Of a stretch of DNA of 64,000 bases, positions 56,253 to 64,000 are shown in pieces. The position numbers were made by a program, and so were the translations under genes. This DNA is from Baylisascaris procyonis. Its lineage: Eukaryota; Nematoda; Chromadorea; Rhabditida; Ascarididae. Under the pieces are notes generated by a model. It was not told the origin of the DNA, did not search any database, and was given only the letters and a program-made list of their open reading frames with translations. The stretch covers positions 2,673,501-2,737,500 of the forward strand of contig JAZARR010000200.1 in NCBI GenBank assembly GCA_037389465.1, in the 5' to 3' direction. Every line of letters starts with the position of its first letter. Positions within the stretch are counted from its first letter, which is position 1.

Positions 56253-56314
56253 CTGTGCTGGATTATCCCATCTCTGTTTGAATTCTTCCCTCGCTCGTTC
56301 CAAGAATTCTTTAA
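56253..56314 (-). CDS. kin-1: PKA-C exon A: A-helix (residues 16-35)
   Basis: The exon encodes KEFLERAREEFKQRWDNPAQ (20 residues), matching the amphipathic A-helix of PKA-C, residues 16-35 in mammalian numbering. This helix packs across both kinase lobes and precedes the small lobe. The two leading bases TT complete a codon begun in the previous exon, so the upstream intron is phase 1; an upstream G would restore the usual Val15. The acceptor is a strong TTTCTTTTTCAG and the donor is CAG|GTTTGT. The intron position equals that after mammalian exon 1. A (TAAA)n run starts about 17 nt into the following intron. Trp30 (QRWDNP) is conserved. The exon can be skipped by any first exon ending in phase 0 and joined directly to exon B. 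Confidence 0.93.
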
Positions 56315-60230
<3,916 letters not shown>

Positions 60231-60267
60231 AGAATTTGATTTGAACCTTCCTATTATTCGATGACAT
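60231..60267 (-). CDS. kin-1: Candidate PKA-C first exon (MSSNNRKVQIKF)
   Basis: The minus strand reads ATG then MSSNNRKVQIKF plus one base, ending at donor TCT|GTAAGT. This is phase 1, as exon A requires; joining gives ...IKF-F-KEFLERAREE, with Phe in place of the usual Val15. An in-frame TGA lies 27 nt upstream of the ATG, so the ATG would be the start. The ATG context is AAAGAATG, with A at -3. The following intron would be 3916 nt. There is no glycine at position 2, so it is not myristoylated. The donor is strong but the coding part is short, so chance cannot be excluded. Confidence 0.4.
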
Positions 60268-60519
60268 TCTTTGACGTTGTACAATCAGTCAATAGATGAT
60301 GGCGTAGAAGTTTTTCTTCATATATTATTTAAATTACGGCTTCTCGAGAAGATGCATTGGAAGCAAGCAAAAAGATAATCAACCAAGAGTGATTAATAGT
60401 AATTGCTTGATACGTGATCAGTTGACTTGAGGAGATGATCCACTGATTGAAACATATCGGTCGATCACTGATAAATCCAAACTGTTGGACATAAAGGCTA
60501 ATTGACTGTTGAAGGAAAA

Positions 60520-61200
60520 GAGGGCTTTTTAGCTGAACAGCAATAAGACAGCGATAATAAGACTGCCGAAGATGGCGATCCGATGCACAAGAATCTTGCC
60601 CGGCAATAAGTTAATAGAGCAATGCGAAAGGGCGCAATGTTTTGTGTTTATGGATTTGAGGAATGGGATGTTCGAGTCGAGAATCGTGTTGCCGACGCCA
60701 ATTTTCAACATCAATAGTCTGTTAGTTGGGCAACCGCCATCAGACGACGTCGCAAGAACGATAGGCAAGCAACGTTCAACGATGCCCGATACAGCATGCG
60801 GATGTCAATGTGTGTGCGGACGACGTTAGCCTCTTCGGACGGAGGGGACTGCTATGTTGGCCGTAATTCGTTCTTGCGTGATGCCTAGACAGCAAGCCTA
60901 AAGCGCCTAGTCAGTCAATGTTGTGTTCTCTCACTCTCGACAACGGCATCATACTATTTTTCCTAATGTGGTTCTCTCTCGTGTTTTACTTTTACTAATG
61001 CGCTTTACGCATGCTGCTGATCAGCTGTTTGGATGCAAGCCTAGTGCCTCGTTTTCGCATACGTTCTTCTTGATGCTTACTTCTCGATTCCTCTAGCAAT
61101 CTGATTACCTGCATTCATCAACGTCATGCCAACCGGCTGTCACCATACAACGATATAGTGCACACAACGCTTATTGAGAAGCAGCTTTCTCGCTAAAGGA
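60520..61200. promoter_or_regulatory. GC-richer patch at the 5' side of the PKA gene
   Basis: Across this stretch CpGs and G+C are clearly more frequent than in the flanks (for example CAGACGACGTCGCAAGAACG, GCGGACGACG). Both strands are open for about 80 codons near 60529-60829, which is what balanced composition produces by chance; neither translation resembles a known protein. Its position around and upstream of the candidate first exons for exon A suggests a promoter or 5'UTR region. Confidence 0.3.
61109..61127 (-). CDS. kin-1: Candidate distal PKA-C first exon (MTLMNA)
   Basis: The minus strand reads ATGACGTTGATGAATGCAG followed by GTAATC. This is six codons plus G, so splicing to exon A gives MTLMNA-V-KEFLERAR with the canonical valine at position 15. 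Phase 1 is correct. It sits in a patch of more balanced base composition (60.5-61.2 kb). The coding part is so short that the call rests only on phase, donor and the restored Val15. Confidence 0.28.
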
Positions 61201-64000
61201 AACTGCACATAATGCTGAGTATAGAACAATTTTGAAGAGACACGCACACACCCACATATATACATATATGGTGCACCTCACCAACGTTCCCGTTGCATCT
61301 CTCGATTGTTTGAGGTTTAAACTGATTTAGCAGTTATGCTAACTACATTCCTTACTGCAATAAAATGAATGTAATATATAGAATGAGACGGAGATAAGGT
61401 TTAATAATATTAAGTTTATTTATTCAACGACAATAAAAAAAAACTTATAATTTAACTCTTAAATTGTGCTCAAATTCACTAAAACTCGTTTCCAAAAATG
61501 ATCAACAAAAGCGAAAAATACTGTTCACTTAGCACCTCAAATTCGTTGTTTTATTTTTCTTTCACAATATCATTCGCAGTCTAAATGGACAACTTATGAC
61601 TGTATTATATGTAAATGTAAAAATATAACGATTCTATAATTTAGTTCTCACTAATAAAGGTCTTTTTAATTTGTAATTCTTTTATTTCTATTCCACTCAA
61701 ATTTCGATTACTTATAATTTAATGATTCAATTCGATGCAATAAAATAAAATTTTACGACCATTATAAAGCATAAAAATAGCATATAAAAGCGATTAGATG
61801 CAACGAAATTCGAGCGTTGAATTCAATATTTATATGAAAAGAAAATTAACTGATTGAAGGAATAGGAAGGGAAATCACTTAAAACAAAACTTTTACTAAG
61901 ATCATGTAGAATATCACTCTGAGAAATTTTTCAAGAAGTACAATTCAAACGATAAATGCTGATAACAATGATAACAATATCACTATCTGAAGTCTAACGA
62001 ACAATTGATAAGAATAAAGAGATTTAAATATTATATAGATCTAATAATCATATTAGAAATTTAGCTTGAGAAAAGGAACAGAATTTAAAAAAAAATTCTA
62101 TATTGGTGAAGGAGTTCTTTCCAGATAAAATATTTCTTTTCCGCGCAGCTTATATGTTCCAATTTCAAGTGATGAAGTTGTTTTCATATTAAACAAGTAT
62201 TTGAATGCAGTCAGTTAGAATATTTACATCATCACCTATGCTCTTAGAAAATTATGAAATTGTTGCAATTCTATGTCGATTTAAACGAATTTTTTCACGT
62301 ATTATAGTTTATTTAAAAAGGATTTACAATTATAGCTGTATGTTTGATGTAATATGAGAAATAGATCTATGAAATACTCGAAGATATAAATGATGTTCAA
62401 CAAGCAGCAATAAAGATGAAGCTGCACTATTGCATGCACGTATTTCGGCATTCACATTTATGGACGCACAAAATCGATTCATCCACTCATAAATAACGCG
62501 CTCTTGGAATCATTACTTGCGATGACTACAACGGCAATCGTAATGAAAACGATGATGACGACGACTACGATGGCGACGACGACAACGACGACGACGATAC
62601 TATTAGCATATTAGAAAAATACCAGCCACATAACACATAAAATGTGCAAATACCAATATTTTACAATGAGTAATGCGTGCATCAAGTGATCTGTTTGTTT
62701 TGTGTGCTCCAATAAAAAAAATAATAAAAAAAGTATGAGCATAAATACCATCCACAGAAAATGAGTCGTTTTTTTGAGCTTTTTAAGTTTATTTTTTAAT
62801 AATATTTAGTTATTTTATTATATCCATTATATTTTCATAGAATTTTTTGGTAAATCGGAAATCTTTAATACAACAGCCATTATTTTAATGGATATTTCGT
62901 ATGACATTTTTATGCAATGTGCGATTTGCAATGTGTTGACAATTACTGTAAAAGGACATGAGAAAATGACGATAAATTTCTGAGTAATTTTTTAGACATT
63001 TTCTCATAGCTATTTCGCTGCATCATTTTTATCGTTTCATTACTAGTCTAAGTGGAAAAAAAGTGAGAAGTGAAAGTAGGTGAGAGATTGCTTTGCAATA
63101 ATTTTGCATTCATTGCAATTTCTGTTTTTTTAAGGAAATGACTGTATCAAGTTTTTCGATAGTGCATTTGCAATGAGAGCAATCATTGAAAGCAATCAAA
63201 ATATTGCAGAATAAATATGAAATAATAGTTGAACGATGCCATTACTCTTAGCGTTAGTCACTTAAATCAATGAATATTCCTCATTGCAATTGCAATGAAT
63301 TAAAACAATGGGACCTTTATGAATCGCAAAGAAAAAAGAAGAAAAATTGAAGGGTTTGTTATCAATCAAAATCTTTCCTCTTCTCATGGGAAATATCTCA
63401 ATGGAATCGGTACCTAATCAGTAGCGCATTTAAGATATGGATGTCATAGTAATATGCTTTCGACGTCGTTGAGCGTCATATGAAAATCGACGCCGATAAA
63501 TGCAAGAAATGGTGCTATTATCGTGAAGTTACTTAAAATAGAAGGAGGAAATCGATATTTGAATAGCGGTGCAATTTTAATGTTTGCTTCAGCAGCTATT
63601 TTTTATAGATATGTCTCTTTAGCTGGTACAATGGCTGCTTGCACGGCTAACGTCGCTCAGTGGCCATTGCGACATTGCAAACCTCAAAATTCAATAGCTG
63701 ATCAATAAGAACACCATCCGATCCCTCCTACTAAATACTCAATATATGCAGCGATAATTTAATTACAATCAAGTTCCATCAATTAGCTCCTAAATTTTAA
63801 TATACGGCTATTTGAAATAGATAAGATGAAATCAACGTATGCAACAATATTGTTGCAGAATTTGATTGAGACTTCAACGTTGAACTTCATATGGAACCCC
63901 AGATGGATCTAAGTTCCCAAAATTTTTTTATGGGGATGGGGAGGGGAATAGGGCTTCTGTCGAGAGAGGATTCATTGAGATAGAATGTGAGAAGATTATC
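61201..64000. other. Upstream flank, no supported gene
   Basis: AT-rich DNA with the GAC-rich tract at 62.55 kb. A frame at 63523-63708 (RYLNSGAILMFASAAIFYRY) has a hydrophobic stretch but begins at GTG with no splice support. The canonical PKA first exon, if any, may lie beyond the end. Confidence 0.5.
62551..62599. repeat. GAC/ACG trinucleotide-rich tract
   Basis: This is an imperfect (GACGAC) run with GATGAC and GACTAC variants. No supported ORF encodes it as poly-Asp, so it is treated as a simple repeat. Confidence 0.85.

Noticed and set aside
60529..60829. Overlapping 79-codon minus and 85-codon plus ORFs
   Set aside because: Both strands are open because composition is balanced. Neither has recognisable residues or splice context, so it is noted only as a GC-richer patch.
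63523..63708. 61-codon plus ORF with a hydrophobic segment
   Set aside because: It begins at GTG, not ATG, has no acceptor upstream that I can see, and is short.

Overview
The window is AT-rich eukaryotic DNA. It has long introns, many (AT)n arrays, and almost no protein-coding sequence outside one gene. That gene is the catalytic subunit of cAMP-dependent protein kinase (PKA-C), on the minus strand. The common C-tail ([18 protein letters not shown]..., ending FAEF) reads like the nematode KIN-1 version, so I infer a nematode. The very large introns and abundant satellites suggest a parasitic species rather than a compact free-living genome. The species cannot be named from the sequence.

PKA gene (minus strand, read from high to low coordinates). 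The common kinase body is exon A (56253-56314), B (35530-35757), C (31613-31822), D (31313-31408), E (30364-30486) and F (29676-29840). Reading frame is kept through every junction. Exons A to F plus the distal last exon H (24999-25124) give 335 residues that match mammalian PKA-C numbering 16 to 350 without a gap, and every catalytic landmark is present. There are two competing last exons: H carries the usual C-tail, and G (27805-27984) carries a longer, diverged C-tail that is still recognisably homologous. Which one is spliced to F decides the C-terminus.

5' side of the gene. I see no standard myristoylated MGN-type first exon. There are several candidate first exons with good donors in the right phase. 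Two could feed exon A in phase 1 (60231-60267 and 61109-61127). Two or three could feed exon B in phase 0 and skip the A-helix: an acidic 36-codon exon (38277-38384), a 370-codon Ser/Asn-rich exon (47137-48246), and possibly a 112-117 codon exon (48656-49006). The last two could instead belong to a nested same-strand gene inside the 20.5-kb A-B intron. A canonical first exon may also lie beyond position 64000.

Region by region: 1-21 kb is intergenic or unassigned sequence with (AT)n and (GA)n arrays. 21.08-23.06 kb is a 2-kb CA/TG satellite whose repeat strand flips at about 21.68 kb. 23.1-24.9 kb is the 3' flank and probable 3'UTR. 25-61 kb is the PKA gene. 61.2-64 kb is upstream sequence with no supported gene. 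I found no rRNA, no convincing tRNA, no CRISPR array and no transposon ORF. Nearly all the longer ORFs are products of microsatellites or chance.
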